A stretch of DNA of 64,000 nucleotides from Phycisphaerales bacterium (GTDB lineage: Bacteria; Planctomycetota; Phycisphaerae; Phycisphaerales; UBA1924): positions 124,001 to 188,000 of the forward strand of contig JADJMV010000004.1 in assembly GCA_016709445.1 (NCBI GenBank). The letters are read 5' to 3'. Below are positions 44,044 to 52,477 of this stretch, one piece after another. The notes below the pieces were generated by a model. It was not told where the DNA came from, ran no database searches, and was given only the letters and a program-made list of their open reading frames with translations. Each line of letters opens with the position of its first letter. Position 1 is the first letter of the stretch. The position numbers and the translations under genes were made by a program.

Positions 44044-44796
44044 ATGGACGTAACCCAGCGCGTGCTGCGTGTGTATCAGCTTGATCGCCAATTGACGGGG
44101 TTGCAGGCCCGTCTCAAGACCGCCGAGAGGTTCTTGGCCGAGCAGAACAAGCAGTTGCAGGCACTCGATACCCGGCGACAAGCGCTGACGGTCCAGAGCA
44201 AGCAGATCGCGGCTGCGGTGGCGAACCAGGAAACCGAGATCAAGGGCATCGACGACCGGATCGAGCACATCCGCGAGCAGATGAACCAGGCCCGGACGAA
44301 CAAGGACTACAAGACCTTCCTCACCGAGATCAATTCGCTCAAGGCCGACCGCTCCAAGGTGGAGGAGGAGGCCCTGGGGCGGATGGCCAAGTCCGACGAG
44401 TTCAAGGCCCAGCTTGAGGCTCTGGAGACGCAGCGGGCCGAGCGCGAGCGGATGCACGATGTCGCCGACGCCGACTGCAAGGCCCGGAAGGCGGAGATCT
44501 CGACCCGCCTGGCCGAGCTGCAGTCTGAGCGGGCGAAGGCCGTGGAGGAAGTGCCCGCGGACGTCCTCGCGCAGTACGAGCGGCTGTACGAACTCCGCGA
44601 GGAGGACGCGATGGCCCCGGTCGAGATCTCTGACCGCAAGCGTCACGAGTACAACTGCGGCGCCTGCATGATGAGCCTGCCGATGGAGGTCTCGATCTCT
44701 CTGCTCGGCGGGAAGTTGACCATGTGCTCGAACTGCCAGTGCATCCTCTTCTTGCCGGCGGAGGCCGCCGAGGCCCTCACGTCCAACAAGAAGTGA
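44044..44796 (+). CDS. Coiled-coil zinc-ribbon protein (DUF164/zf-RING_7 family)
   Basis: A 250-residue protein. Residues ~5-185 are a long antiparallel coiled coil (RVYQLDRQLTGLQARLKTAE, NQARTNKDYKTFLTEINSLK, the conserved NKDY/F...EI hinge of the family). The C-terminus is a zinc ribbon with CGACMMSLP and MCSNCQCILF. Members (CT398/HP0958-like) act as chaperones or regulators, for example for sigma-54 and flagellar genes in Helicobacter; the role here is unknown. It is the last gene of the plus-strand run. Confidence 0.88.
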   Translation: MDVTQRVLRVYQLDRQLTGLQARLKTAERFLAEQNKQLQALDTRRQALTVQSKQIAAAVANQETEIKGIDDRIEHIREQMNQARTNKDYKTFLTEINSLKADRSKVEEEALGRMAKSDEFKAQLEALETQRAERERMHDVADADCKARKAEISTRLAELQSERAKAVEEVPADVLAQYERLYELREEDAMAPVEISDRKRHEYNCGACMMSLPMEVSISLLGGKLTMCSNCQCILFLPAEAAEALTSNKK

Positions 44797-44808
44797 TCGC
44801 CGCGCGGC

Positions 44809-45888
44809 TCAGGCGCCCTCGAACAGATCGTCTTTCGCTTCGGCCGGCGGCCGCCACGGCAGGCCGAGGTGCTCCGCGGCTGCTCTTGTGAGCATGCGTC
44901 CGCGGCGCGTGCGCGCCAGGAATCCGATCTGGAGGACGTAGGGCTCGACGACATCTTCGAGCGTGCCGGAGTCTTCGTTCATCGTGGCCGCGACGGTCTC
45001 GAGGCCGACGGGGCCGCCGTCGTAGACGGTGGCGATGGTGCGGAGGTAGGTGCGGTCGAGTTCGTCGAGGCCGAGCTCGTCCACGCCCTCGAGGCTGAGG
45101 GCGGTCTCGACGAGCGTGCGGCTTACGACCCCGTCGGCGCGGACCTGGGCATAGTCGCGGACGCGTCGGAGCAGACGGTTGGCGATGCGGGGCGTGCCCC
45201 GCGAGCGCGAGGCGATGGCGGCCAGGCACTCACCCCCCACCGCCTTGAGCCCCAGCACGCGGCAGGACCGCTCGAGGATGATCAGGATCTCGTCCTCCCC
45301 GTAGTAGCGGAGATGGTGGGTGATGCCGAAGCGGGAGCGGAGGGGCGAACTGAGCAGACCCGCGCGGGTGGTCGCGCCGATGAGCGTGAAGGGCTTGCAC
45401 TTGATCTGCACCGTGCGGGCGTGCATGCCCGTGTCGATGGTCACATCGATCTTGAAGTCCTCCATCGCCGGGTAGATGAACTCCTCGACGGCGATGGGGA
45501 GGCGGTGGATCTCGTCGATGAAGAGCACGTCGCCGAGCTGCAGGCGGGTGAGGGCCGCGACGAGGTCGTTGCCGCGGGCGAGGGCCGGGCCGCTGGTGGT
45601 GTAGAGCTTGGTGCCCATCTCGCGGGCGATGACGTGGGCGAGGGTGGTCTTGCCGAGGCCGGGGGGGCCGTGGAGCAGGACGTGCTCCATGGGCTCGTGG
45701 GGGCGGGCGAGGTCGTTCTCGGCCGGGGCCTTGGCGCGGGCCTTGGCGGCCTCGATGGCGATCGAGAGCTTCTCGATGAGGTCGGCCTGCCCGACATACT
45801 CGTCGATCGAGTCGGGACGCAGGGTGGGCCCGGTCCACTCCTGATCGAGCGGTTGGGGCTGGGCGGAGATGAGCCGGTCCGTGGCCAT
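44809..45888 (-). CDS. ruvB: Holliday junction branch-migration helicase RuvB
   Basis: A 359-residue AAA+ motor that drives branch migration with RuvA. N-terminal family block is RPDSIDEYVGQADLIEKLSI; Walker A is HGPPGLGKTTLAHVIA; Walker B is VLFIDEIHRLP; sensor 1 is LIGATTRAGLLSSPLRSRFG; the C-terminal winged helix is GPVGLETVAATMNEDSGTLE plus EPYLQIGFLARTRRGR-like sequence (here with V for Y). Compared with the usual ~335-350 residues it has a ~20-residue insert (ARAKAPAENDLARPHEP) before Walker A. ruvA and ruvC are not in the window. Confidence 0.96.
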   Translation of the reverse strand: MATDRLISAQPQPLDQEWTGPTLRPDSIDEYVGQADLIEKLSIAIEAAKARAKAPAENDLARPHEPMEHVLLHGPPGLGKTTLAHVIAREMGTKLYTTSGPALARGNDLVAALTRLQLGDVLFIDEIHRLPIAVEEFIYPAMEDFKIDVTIDTGMHARTVQIKCKPFTLIGATTRAGLLSSPLRSRFGITHHLRYYGEDEILIILERSCRVLGLKAVGGECLAAIASRSRGTPRIANRLLRRVRDYAQVRADGVVSRTLVETALSLEGVDELGLDELDRTYLRTIATVYDGGPVGLETVAATMNEDSGTLEDVVEPYVLQIGFLARTRRGRMLTRAAAEHLGLPWRPPAEAKDDLFEGA

Positions 45889-46002
45889 GGGCTGAGTGTA
45901 CGGGATCAGGGCGGGGTCATATCATGCGAATGGAGCGGGGCGCCGAATCCTGGACGGCCCGGCGCCGAAGATAGCCACGGGCGCGGCTGGACGGAGGCGA
46001 TC

Positions 46003-46389
46003 GTGGGCGAGCCGATGCAGATCCTGATCGACGGGGCGTGCCCCCTGTGTCGGCGCGAGGGCCGGGCGCTCATGCGCCTGGATCGCGGGCGGGGACGGCT
46101 CGTGCTGGTCGACATCGCCGCGCCGGGGTTCGATCCTTCGGTCTACGGGAAGACACTGGACGAATTGAACGCGCGGATCCATGGGGTGTCCCCGGGGGGC
46201 GAGGTCTACTCGGGCATGGAGGTCTTCCGGCGGGCCTACGGGCGCGTCGGCCTCGGCTGGCTCTGGGCCCCGACGGGGTGGCCGGTGCTGCGCCCGGTGT
46301 GCGATGCGTTCTACCGGTGGTTCGCGCGGAACCGATACCGGCTGACGGGCCGGTGCGAGGACGGCACCTGCCGGCCGAAGGGCGTGTAG
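46003..46389 (+). CDS. DCC-family thiol-disulfide oxidoreductase-like protein (DUF393)
   Basis: A 128-residue protein. The DCC motif is IDGACPLCRREGRAL (D-x2-C-x2-C, redox-type cysteines). The HGVSPGGEVYSGMEVFRRAY block is the family's second signature. The C-terminus has a short hydrophobic part (LGWLWAPTGWPVLRPV) and ends with a Cys pair (RCEDGTC). GTG 46003 is the start preferred here: GGAGG at 45993-45997 is 5 bp away, while ATG 46015 is too far. It converges on the cyclophilin gene with a 6-bp gap. Partner and substrate are unknown. Confidence 0.87.
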   Translation: MGEPMQILIDGACPLCRREGRALMRLDRGRGRLVLVDIAAPGFDPSVYGKTLDELNARIHGVSPGGEVYSGMEVFRRAYGRVGLGWLWAPTGWPVLRPVCDAFYRWFARNRYRLTGRCEDGTCRPKGV

Positions 46390-46395
46390 GCGGCG

Positions 46396-46998
46396 TCAGC
46401 GGACGCGGTGGACCGAGCGGACGACGATGGGCTCGACGGGGATATTGCGCATGCCGTCGGCGGTGTCCTGGTCGTATGTCTTGACGGCGGCGATGGCGTC
46501 GACAACGTCCATGCCCTCGACGACATAGCCGAACACGGCGTAGCCGGCGTTGCCGGAGACCTCGCGCCCGATATCGAGCCTGGCGTTGTCGGCGAGGTTG
46601 ATGTACCACTGGCGGGTGGCGGTGTCGGGATCGGTCTCGCGGGCCATGCCGATCGAGCCTCGGGTGTTGTTCAGGCCGTTGCCCCACTCGTTCTTGATGG
46701 GGGCGTCGCCGGGGAACTCGGCGAGGTCGGGCGCGATGCCTCCGCCCTGGATGACGAAGCCGGGGACGACGCGGTGGAAGATGGTGCCGTCGTACATGCC
46801 GCGGTCCATGTAGCTCAGGAAGTTGGCGACGGAGATGGGGGCGCGCTCGGCGTCGAGTTCCAGCACGATCGGGCCCTTCGTGGTCTCGAGGGCGATGCGC
46901 GGGTGCGGCTGGGCGTGTGAAGCACTGGGCGTCGTGGCGCAGGCCGCGAGGAGCGCGGAGAGGGCGAGGGTGGCGAAGAGCGGGGCTTTCGGGCGCAT
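46396..46998 (-). CDS. Cyclophilin-type peptidyl-prolyl isomerase, lipoprotein
   Basis: A 200-residue exported isomerase. The lipoprotein signal ends LSALLAAC. The cyclophilin domain shows IALETTKGPIVLELDAERAP, ISVANFLSYMDRGMYDGTIF, the core HRVVPGFVIQGGG, and later GSIGMARETDPDTATRQWYI and YAVFGYVVEGMDVVDAI. It should act in the periplasm as a folding catalyst. The family Trp near the C-terminal part of the active site is replaced by the bacterial Q-W-Y-I version. GAGGAG precedes ATG 46998. Confidence 0.94.
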   Translation of the reverse strand: MRPKAPLFATLALSALLAACATTPSASHAQPHPRIALETTKGPIVLELDAERAPISVANFLSYMDRGMYDGTIFHRVVPGFVIQGGGIAPDLAEFPGDAPIKNEWGNGLNNTRGSIGMARETDPDTATRQWYINLADNARLDIGREVSGNAGYAVFGYVVEGMDVVDAIAAVKTYDQDTADGMRNIPVEPIVVRSVHRVR

Positions 46999-47051
46999 GG
47001 GAGTCTCCTCGGGCGGGGCAGTGTACCGCAAGGGGGCGGTAGTATGGCGTC

Positions 47052-47834
47052 ATGGCGAAGGGCACGATCGGGATCCTGGGCTTTGGGCACTTTGGTCGGG
47101 CGTTGGCGAGCCTGGCCGAGGGCGCGGGGCTGGCATGGCGGGCGTTCGACCCGGCGGGCGGCGTGCCGGCGGGGCGGGCGGCGGCGGACGCGGGATCGCT
47201 GGCGGATGGCGCGGAGGTGCTTGCGGCGTGTGTACCGGTCCCGGCGCTCGAGGCTTCCCTCGGGGCGGTGCGGCGGGCGCTCCGCGCTGGCTCGCTGGTG
47301 CTCGATGTGGGGAGCGTGAAGGTGTGGCCGAGCGAGGTGATGGCGCGGCTGCTCGGGCGAGAGATCCCGTGGTGCGCGACGCACCCCTTGTTCGGGCCGG
47401 TGAGCCTGGCGCGGGGGGAGCGGCCGTTGCGTGTGGTGGTGTGCCCGAACGGGCAGCACACCGGGAGCGCGGCGCGGGCGCGGGAGCTGTACGAGCGGCT
47501 GGGGTGTGAGGTCACAGAGATGGACGCTGACGCTCACGACCGGCACATGGCGGAAACGCACGCGCTGGCGTTCTTCGTCTCCAAGGCGATGCTGGAGATC
47601 GAGGCGGGGCACGGGAGCGAACTGGTGACGCCGAGCTTCCGGGCGATGGCGCAGACGGTGGAGACGGTGCGGGGCGACGCGGGGCACCTGTTCAGCCTGA
47701 TCCAGCTCGGGAACCCGCACGCGCAGCAGGCGCGGCAGAGGCTGATGGAGGCGATGGGGCGCATCGACCTGGAGCTGCGGGATGCGGCGGCGAGAGGTAC
47801 GGGTGTGCACGAGATCGAGCCGGGGCGGGGGTAG
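47052..47834 (+). CDS. Prephenate dehydrogenase family protein
   Basis: A 260-residue NAD(P)-dependent TyrA-type dehydrogenase: Rossmann motif GILGFGHFGRALASLAEGAG, LVLDVGSVKVWPSEVM, the catalytic-site HPLFGPVSLARG, and DAHDRHMAETHALAFFVSKA containing the second conserved His. It converts prephenate or arogenate on the way to tyrosine. It is shorter than bifunctional TyrA and has no chorismate mutase or ACT domain. The short, HPLFGP-bearing type with G-x-x-S at the end of the motif resembles plant/cyanobacterial arogenate dehydrogenases. Substrate cannot be fixed from sequence. Confidence 0.88.
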   Translation: MAKGTIGILGFGHFGRALASLAEGAGLAWRAFDPAGGVPAGRAAADAGSLADGAEVLAACVPVPALEASLGAVRRALRAGSLVLDVGSVKVWPSEVMARLLGREIPWCATHPLFGPVSLARGERPLRVVVCPNGQHTGSAARARELYERLGCEVTEMDADAHDRHMAETHALAFFVSKAMLEIEAGHGSELVTPSFRAMAQTVETVRGDAGHLFSLIQLGNPHAQQARQRLMEAMGRIDLELRDAAARGTGVHEIEPGRG

Positions 47835-47910
47835 GGGGCGAGCGCCGGTCCGGCAGGCGCGCGGGATACCGGAGCACTCTGGGACGTCGCATTGCTTGCG
47901 GTCGTGGGGG

Positions 47911-47973
47911 CACCAGTCAGCCGCGTTCACGCGTGGGGTTGCTCGGGGGAGGTGGGTGGGCGGCTGACTGGTG
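47911..47973. repeat. 14-bp inverted repeat, 35-nt spacer
   Basis: CACCAGTCAGCCGC (47911-47924) and its exact reverse complement GCGGCTGACTGGTG (47960-47973). It is ~75 bp after the prephenate dehydrogenase stop. It could be a large-loop terminator, a REP-like element, or the edge of a mobile segment. Confidence 0.75.
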
Positions 47974-48312
47974 GCACTTCTGACGGACTTCTGAATTGGT
48001 GAGCGGGGCGGGGGTTCCTGGTTTGCCGAGTCGGTCTTGCGGGCGTTGCACTTGGGCGTGAGTTCTCACTTGGACTCCGGGGACCAGCTCTTTGCTCGGG
48101 AGCCCCACCCGGAGCGTGCAGGGCGGAGATCCCCCGCCCCGTCACCGGTACGTTGTCGAGCGGGCCGCGCGCTGGCCCTCTGAGAAAGGGGGCGCGGGTC
48201 TGGTTTGTGCGCGCGAGGGCGGCGGTAGGCGGGTGCTTCCACGGCGCAAGTGGTTGCAAGATCGGGAGAAGAAAGTTTGCAGGAATCCGGAGATTCGTGA
48301 TCGAGGCCGCCG

Positions 48313-48379
48313 GGTTTGTGCGCGCGGATGGGGATGTGTCGAGTCGGCGCGGCTCGGGGGAGATTGGGTGGTCCCTTCG
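48313..48379 (+). repeat. 67-bp direct repeat, copy A
   Basis: Begins GGTTTGTGCGCGCGGATGGG and ends GTCCCTTCG. It matches copy B (49403-49469) at 66 of 67 positions (T at 48364 against C at 49454). A shorter fragment, TCTGGTTTGTGCGCGCG, occurs at 48199-48215. No coding function is apparent. Confidence 0.92.
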
Positions 48380-48424
48380 CGATTCGGGGGGCCGCGAGGG
48401 TGGGGTGGGGTTTCGGCGCGTTGG

Positions 48425-49219
48425 CTACGGGGTGCGTCGGTACCAGGCCTCGGCGGTGTGATCGCCGGCGCGGGCCTGTTCGAAATAGTCGGGATTGTGG
48501 ATGATTCGTTCCTCGAACCGCTGGCCCGGGTTGGGACGGACGAAGAGGGAGTGGGCGTCTATGAAGCGCTCACTTCCCCAGGGCAGCAGTTCCTGAACGA
48601 TACAGACGAGACCCGCTTCGCGGCACGCCTCCCGGAACCTCTCCCCCGTCATATCACGCCCGCGCCAGTGCTCGTAGGCGGGGTCCATATGACCGAACTC
48701 CTCGGAGTATTCGCCGAGGTTGGAGTGGTGGATAAAGCCGAATGCGCCTGGCTTGAGTTTGCGCCCGAGCTGCAGGAGGTATTCACGCATGACTGCGAGG
48801 TCGGCATGGACGAGGGAGTTGAAGCTGAATACAAAGTCGATCGACTCATCGTCGATCATGCGCAACGATCTGCCATCGTTGGCGTAATACAGCATTCCTT
48901 TGCGGCCGAATCGCTTCCGGCAGAACTTGATGCAGTTCGGTGCGAGATCGACGAGCGTCATCTGTCTCGAGAGCGCGTCCCCCCCCGCCTTGCGAGCCGC
49001 TTTGGCGCGTGCGGGTTGCGGGCACAGGTAGTCGGTCCAGACCCCATATCCCGGTCCAAGCTCGAGCACATGACCGGTGGGAACGAAGGATCTGATCCGG
49101 GGAAGAACGGCGTGCTGCCATGCGTTCTCGACTCCGCCGTATCCCTCGCACCACTCGCTCCCTCGCGACGACCAGTCGTACGACCTCCACTGCCGGACAT
49201 TCTCGAGGATCGATGGCAT
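48425..49219 (-). CDS. SAM-dependent methyltransferase, repeat-flanked
   Basis: A 264-residue class I methyltransferase. Motif I is VLELGPGYGVWTDYL; an acidic residue follows in MTLVDLAPNCIKFCRKRFG; motif II region is ANDGRSLRMIDDESIDFVFS. A C-terminal part with FGFIHHSNLGEYSEEFGHMD and VQELLPWGSERFIDAHSLFV follows. The substrate is not identifiable; similar proteins modify sugars in surface polysaccharide or antibiotic clusters. The gene uses more A/T than its surroundings and lies between two nearly identical 67-bp repeats, both signs of horizontal gain. ATG 49219 starts the conserved part; the frame is open further upstream. Confidence 0.8.
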   Translation of the reverse strand: MPSILENVRQWRSYDWSSRGSEWCEGYGGVENAWQHAVLPRIRSFVPTGHVLELGPGYGVWTDYLCPQPARAKAARKAGGDALSRQMTLVDLAPNCIKFCRKRFGRKGMLYYANDGRSLRMIDDESIDFVFSFNSLVHADLAVMREYLLQLGRKLKPGAFGFIHHSNLGEYSEEFGHMDPAYEHWRGRDMTGERFREACREAGLVCIVQELLPWGSERFIDAHSLFVRPNPGQRFEERIIHNPDYFEQARAGDHTAEAWYRRTP

Positions 49220-49523
49220 ATGGTGCTCCGGATTGTCCCTGCCCGGCTGTTGGCCCGGGCTCCCCCGCGGGCAGTATATGCGTTTGGGGTCGAGGATGTG
49301 GAGGATCTGATCGGGGCTGCCGAGCGGGCGTTGGGGGCGTGGGCGCCGGCCGCACGGCCAGGGGTCCACGCGCTGGTCACTGGGATGTGGGTGGGCGGAT
49401 CTGGTTTGTGCGCGCGGATGGGGATGTGTCGAGTCGGCGCGGCTCGGGGGAGACTGGGTGGTCCCTTCGTTCCCTTCGGGGGCTCGGCGCTGGCGGGGCG
49501 GGGAGTTCGCCTGGCGCGAGGGG
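49220..49523. other. 304-bp gene-poor region containing repeat copy B
   Basis: Between the methyltransferase start and the GNAT stop. The frame upstream of the methyltransferase start stays open but is Pro/Arg-rich and unconvincing. It holds the second 67-bp repeat and no other recognisable feature. Confidence 0.55.
49403..49469 (+). repeat. 67-bp direct repeat, copy B
   Basis: Same sequence and orientation as copy A, 1,090 bp further on. The identity breaks off sharply on both sides (left: short shared TCT with the third, partial copy). Confidence 0.92.
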
Positions 49524-50108
49524 CTAGAGCCGGGCGGCGAGGCGCTCGCGGACGGCGGGCCATTCGGAAGCCATGACCGAGTACATCGCGGTGCTGCGTT
49601 GGAATCCGTCGGGCATGATGATGTTGCGGCGGAGGATGCCCTCGAAGCTCGCGCCGAGCTTGAGGATGGCGGCGCGGCTGGCGGCGTTGCGTTCGTCGGT
49701 CTTCAGGCAGACGCGGATCGCGCCGAGGCTGTCGAAGGCGTGCTGGAGCAGGAGGAGCTTGGAGGCGGGGTTGACGCGGCTGCCTCGGCTTGCGGGCGCG
49801 TACCAGGTCCAGCCGATCTCGAGGCCCTTGTGGGCGGGGCGGATGTCGAGGTACGTGGTGATGCCGACGCGGGCGCCGGTGGCGGCGTCGACCACGCAGA
49901 AGGGGACGGTCTCGGCCGGGCCGAGGAGGAACTGGATGAACTCGCGCATGCCCGTTTCGGTCAGCTCACGCGGAGCGCGGGAGAAGTAGCGGAAGGTGTC
50001 GGGGCTCGCGGCCGCGGCGGCCAACTCGGCGGCATGGCGACAGGCGAGGGGCTCGAGCCGCACGGCGTCGTGCTCGAGCGTGAGGGGTTTGGCCCAGTGC
50101 TGCTTCAT
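49524..50108 (-). CDS. GNAT-family N-acetyltransferase (RimL/RimJ type)
   Basis: A 194-residue acetyltransferase. Typical parts are LTLEHDAVRLEPLACRHAAE, FCVVDAATGARVGITTYLDI, KGLEIGWTWYAPASRGSRVN (motif A, acetyl-CoA binding), KLLLLQHAFDSLGAIRVCLK, TDERNAASRAAILKLGASFE. The TDxRNxxSxxAIxKLGAxxEG block is characteristic of the RimL subgroup that acetylates ribosomal-protein N-termini or small molecules. Without Shine-Dalgarno; ATG 50108 gives standard family length. Confidence 0.9.
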   Translation of the reverse strand: MKQHWAKPLTLEHDAVRLEPLACRHAAELAAAAASPDTFRYFSRAPRELTETGMREFIQFLLGPAETVPFCVVDAATGARVGITTYLDIRPAHKGLEIGWTWYAPASRGSRVNPASKLLLLQHAFDSLGAIRVCLKTDERNAASRAAILKLGASFEGILRRNIIMPDGFQRSTAMYSVMASEWPAVRERLAARL

Positions 50109-50413
50109 GGATGAGGATAGGTGGCGCTGCCGATGCGGCTGCTCTGAGGCTTGGCGCAAACAAGGGTGCCGGCTTTCCGGCCCGGGGCTTGCGTGCATGC
50201 GCACCCGGGACGCGGGGTGGACGTGCGCGCGGCGCGGGATTGCTGGGCACGCGGATCGGCGCGATCCGGAGCACCGGGCCCGATTTTGGGTCGAGCGGCT
50301 GGACCGGGTGAACTCGCCCTGGCTGAACCGGACTGGACCCGGCGAATCCCGGCGCTGGCGGCGGGGAGGCCGGCTGGTAGACTGCGGTTTCGCACCTCTT
50401 GGGGAACGAACCA

Positions 50414-50998
50414 ATGAAGCCAATCCGGGTCCTCGTGGCGGCGTTCGTCGGCGGAATCATCGTCTTTGCGTGGGGCGCGGTGAGTCACATGATGCTGCCC
50501 ATCGGAGATATGGGGATTCAGAACTTGCCGGACGAGGAGGCGTTTGCCCCGGTGATCCGCGAGCACATCAAGTCTCCCGGGTTGTACTTGTTCCCCGGGA
50601 TGCCGCCGGAGGGGCGCACCGAGGCGGGGATGGCGGAATGGACCGGGCGGGTCAAGGCGGGGCCGAATGGGATTCTCATCGTGGATCCGGGGCAGGGGCC
50701 GGACCAGATCATGCCCCCCTCGATGCTGGCGATTGAATGGGGCGCGAACACGCTGGCGGCGCTGGTGGCGGCGGCCGTTCTGTCGGGGCTGCGCGGGCCG
50801 CTGGTTTGCCGGGCGGGGATCGTGGGTCTGCTCGGAGTGTTCGCGTGGCTCTCGATCGATGTCTCGTATTGGAACTGGTACAAGTTCCCGACGATGCAGA
50901 CGCTCGGGGAGCTGATCGATCAGGCGGTGGGGTGGAGCCTCGCGGGGCTCGCGATGAGCGCGATCATTCCCAGGGCTGGCGCGCCGGCGGGGGCCTGA
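50414..50998 (+). CDS. Hypothetical membrane protein
   Basis: A 194-residue protein with an N-terminal helix (VLVAAFVGGIIVFAWGAVSH), a soluble ~75-residue loop (contains LYLFPGMPPEGRTEAGMAEW) and three further helices (LAALVAAAVLSGL, AGIVGLLGVFAWLSIDVSYW, AVGWSLAGLAMSAII). The WNWYKFPT motif between helices is conspicuous. It resembles DUF1761-like membrane proteins only loosely. No function can be given. It is 27 bp upstream of the amino-acid permease on the same strand. Confidence 0.8.
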   Translation: MKPIRVLVAAFVGGIIVFAWGAVSHMMLPIGDMGIQNLPDEEAFAPVIREHIKSPGLYLFPGMPPEGRTEAGMAEWTGRVKAGPNGILIVDPGQGPDQIMPPSMLAIEWGANTLAALVAAAVLSGLRGPLVCRAGIVGLLGVFAWLSIDVSYWNWYKFPTMQTLGELIDQAVGWSLAGLAMSAIIPRAGAPAGA

Positions 50999-51025
50999 GC
51001 GCGCGGGTTGCGGTATCCTGGCGCG

Positions 51026-52447
51026 ATGTCCACGATCGAGCAGAGCACGCCCCCTTCCGATCTCCTGAGCGATGGCCCGCCCCGGGTGCTGGGGGGGATC
51101 GACGCCGCGTGTGTCGTGATCGGGGCGATCATCGGGGTGGGGATCTTCTTCAACCCCGGCGGGGTCGTGCGCCTCACGCATACCGGGACGCTCGCGATGA
51201 CGGCGTGGGCGATCGCGGGGGGCATCGCGCTGTGCGGGGCGCTGACCTTTGGGGCGCTTGGCTCGCGGTATCACGCCGCCGGGGCGCAGTACCAGATCCT
51301 GCGGGACGCGTACGGGCGGCTGCCGGCCTTCCTCTTCGTGTTCTGCAACGCGACGGCGGTGCAGGCGGGGGCGATCGGGGTGATCGCGACGGTGTGCGTG
51401 AAGAACCTGGCGGTGGCGGCGGATGCGTCGCGGGTGCCGTCGGATTGGAATATGCTGGCGATGGCGGCGGTGCTCATCGCGGGGGTGACGGCGGCGAATA
51501 TCGTGGGCGTGCGCTGGGGGGCGATGATCCAGAACGTGACGGTGCTGAGCAAGGTGCTCACGCTGCTGGCGGTGACGGCGATGGGCATGTTCTGGGCGCC
51601 GGCGTCGGTGCCGGTCGGCGTGATGCCCGAGCCCGACGCGCCGATGACCGAGACCTCGATGGCGACCTTCGGCGTGATGGCGGCTCTTGTGCCCGCGTTC
51701 TTCGCGTATGGGGGTTGGCAGCACGCGTTGTGGATCGCCGGCGAGGTGCGCAACCCGGCGAGGATCCTGCCGCGGGCGATCTTTGGCGGCGTGGCGCTGG
51801 TGGTGCTGGTCTACCTCCTCGCCAACTGGGCGTATCTGCGGCTGCTGGGCGCCCCGGGCGTGGCGGGGAGCGACGCCCTGGCGGCCGACGCGGTCGCGGT
51901 GGTGCTGCCCGGGGTGGGCCGGCGGATCGTCGCGGCGGCGGTGGCGATCTCGGCGTTTGGCGTGCTCAATGCGCAGCTGCTTTCCGGGCCCCGGCTGGTG
52001 TATGGCATGGCGAGGGCGCGGCAGTTCTTCCCGCTGTTCGGGCGGCTGAGCGTGCGGTACAGGACGCCGCTGGCGGCGATCGTGTTGCTCTCGGGCATGG
52101 CGTTGGCGATCCTCGTCGCGAATACGGCCCTCGGCCACCTGCTTCCCCCCGGGCGCGAGAGCCCGATCGACCGGATGATCAACGGCGTGGTCTGCATCGA
52201 CGGGATCTTTTTCGGATTGACGGGCGTGGCGTATTTCGTGCTGCGGAAGCGGCCTGGGGGCGAGGGGGCGGCGCCGATGCGGGGGGCGGGGTACCCGGTC
52301 GCGCCGATCCTGTTCGTGATGGGCGAGCTGGCGATCGTCGCGGGGTCGTTCCTCTCGCGGGAGACCAGGGTCGCGGCGCTGCTGGGGCTGGGGTGGATCG
52401 GCGTGGCGGTGGTGCTCTATTTGGTGCGGTTCCGGAATGTGGCGTAG
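51026..52447 (+). CDS. APC-superfamily amino-acid permease
   Basis: A 473-residue secondary transporter with ~12 helices. The family signature in helix 1 is IDAACVVIGAIIGVGIFFNP (GxGIF), and helix 6 shows ALVPAFFAYGGWQHALWIAG. Helix 8-10 region includes ISAFGVLNAQLLSGPRLVYG, typical of the LAT-type (glutamate/serine/threonine exchanger) branch. Substrate is not determinable. Start ATG 51026 is chosen because it precedes the first helix by a normal ~25-residue tail; an in-frame start at 51008 is possible. Confidence 0.92.
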   Translation: MSTIEQSTPPSDLLSDGPPRVLGGIDAACVVIGAIIGVGIFFNPGGVVRLTHTGTLAMTAWAIAGGIALCGALTFGALGSRYHAAGAQYQILRDAYGRLPAFLFVFCNATAVQAGAIGVIATVCVKNLAVAADASRVPSDWNMLAMAAVLIAGVTAANIVGVRWGAMIQNVTVLSKVLTLLAVTAMGMFWAPASVPVGVMPEPDAPMTETSMATFGVMAALVPAFFAYGGWQHALWIAGEVRNPARILPRAIFGGVALVVLVYLLANWAYLRLLGAPGVAGSDALAADAVAVVLPGVGRRIVAAAVAISAFGVLNAQLLSGPRLVYGMARARQFFPLFGRLSVRYRTPLAAIVLLSGMALAILVANTALGHLLPPGRESPIDRMINGVVCIDGIFFGLTGVAYFVLRKRPGGEGAAPMRGAGYPVAPILFVMGELAIVAGSFLSRETRVAALLGLGWIGVAVVLYLVRFRNVA

Positions 52448-52477
52448 CGGCCCTCCGCGGGTGTGGGAGGTGTGGAC

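Larger units (their letters stand above)
47835..48424. other. 590-bp gene-poor region with repeats
   Basis: No plausible gene on either strand. It contains a 14-bp inverted repeat pair (47911-47973), one 67-bp direct repeat copy (48313-48379) and a partial copy at 48199-48215. It is strongly G-rich on the plus strand, unlike the neighbouring coding DNA. Confidence 0.6.

Noticed and set aside
47052..47834. Ketopantoate/6-phosphogluconate-type dehydrogenase
   Set aside because: The Rossmann start is similar, but HPLFGP and the second His-bearing block are prephenate dehydrogenase features.
48092..49576. 494-residue plus-strand frame across the repeat region
   Set aside because: Antisense to the methyltransferase; its sequence changes character at every repeat and has no domain.
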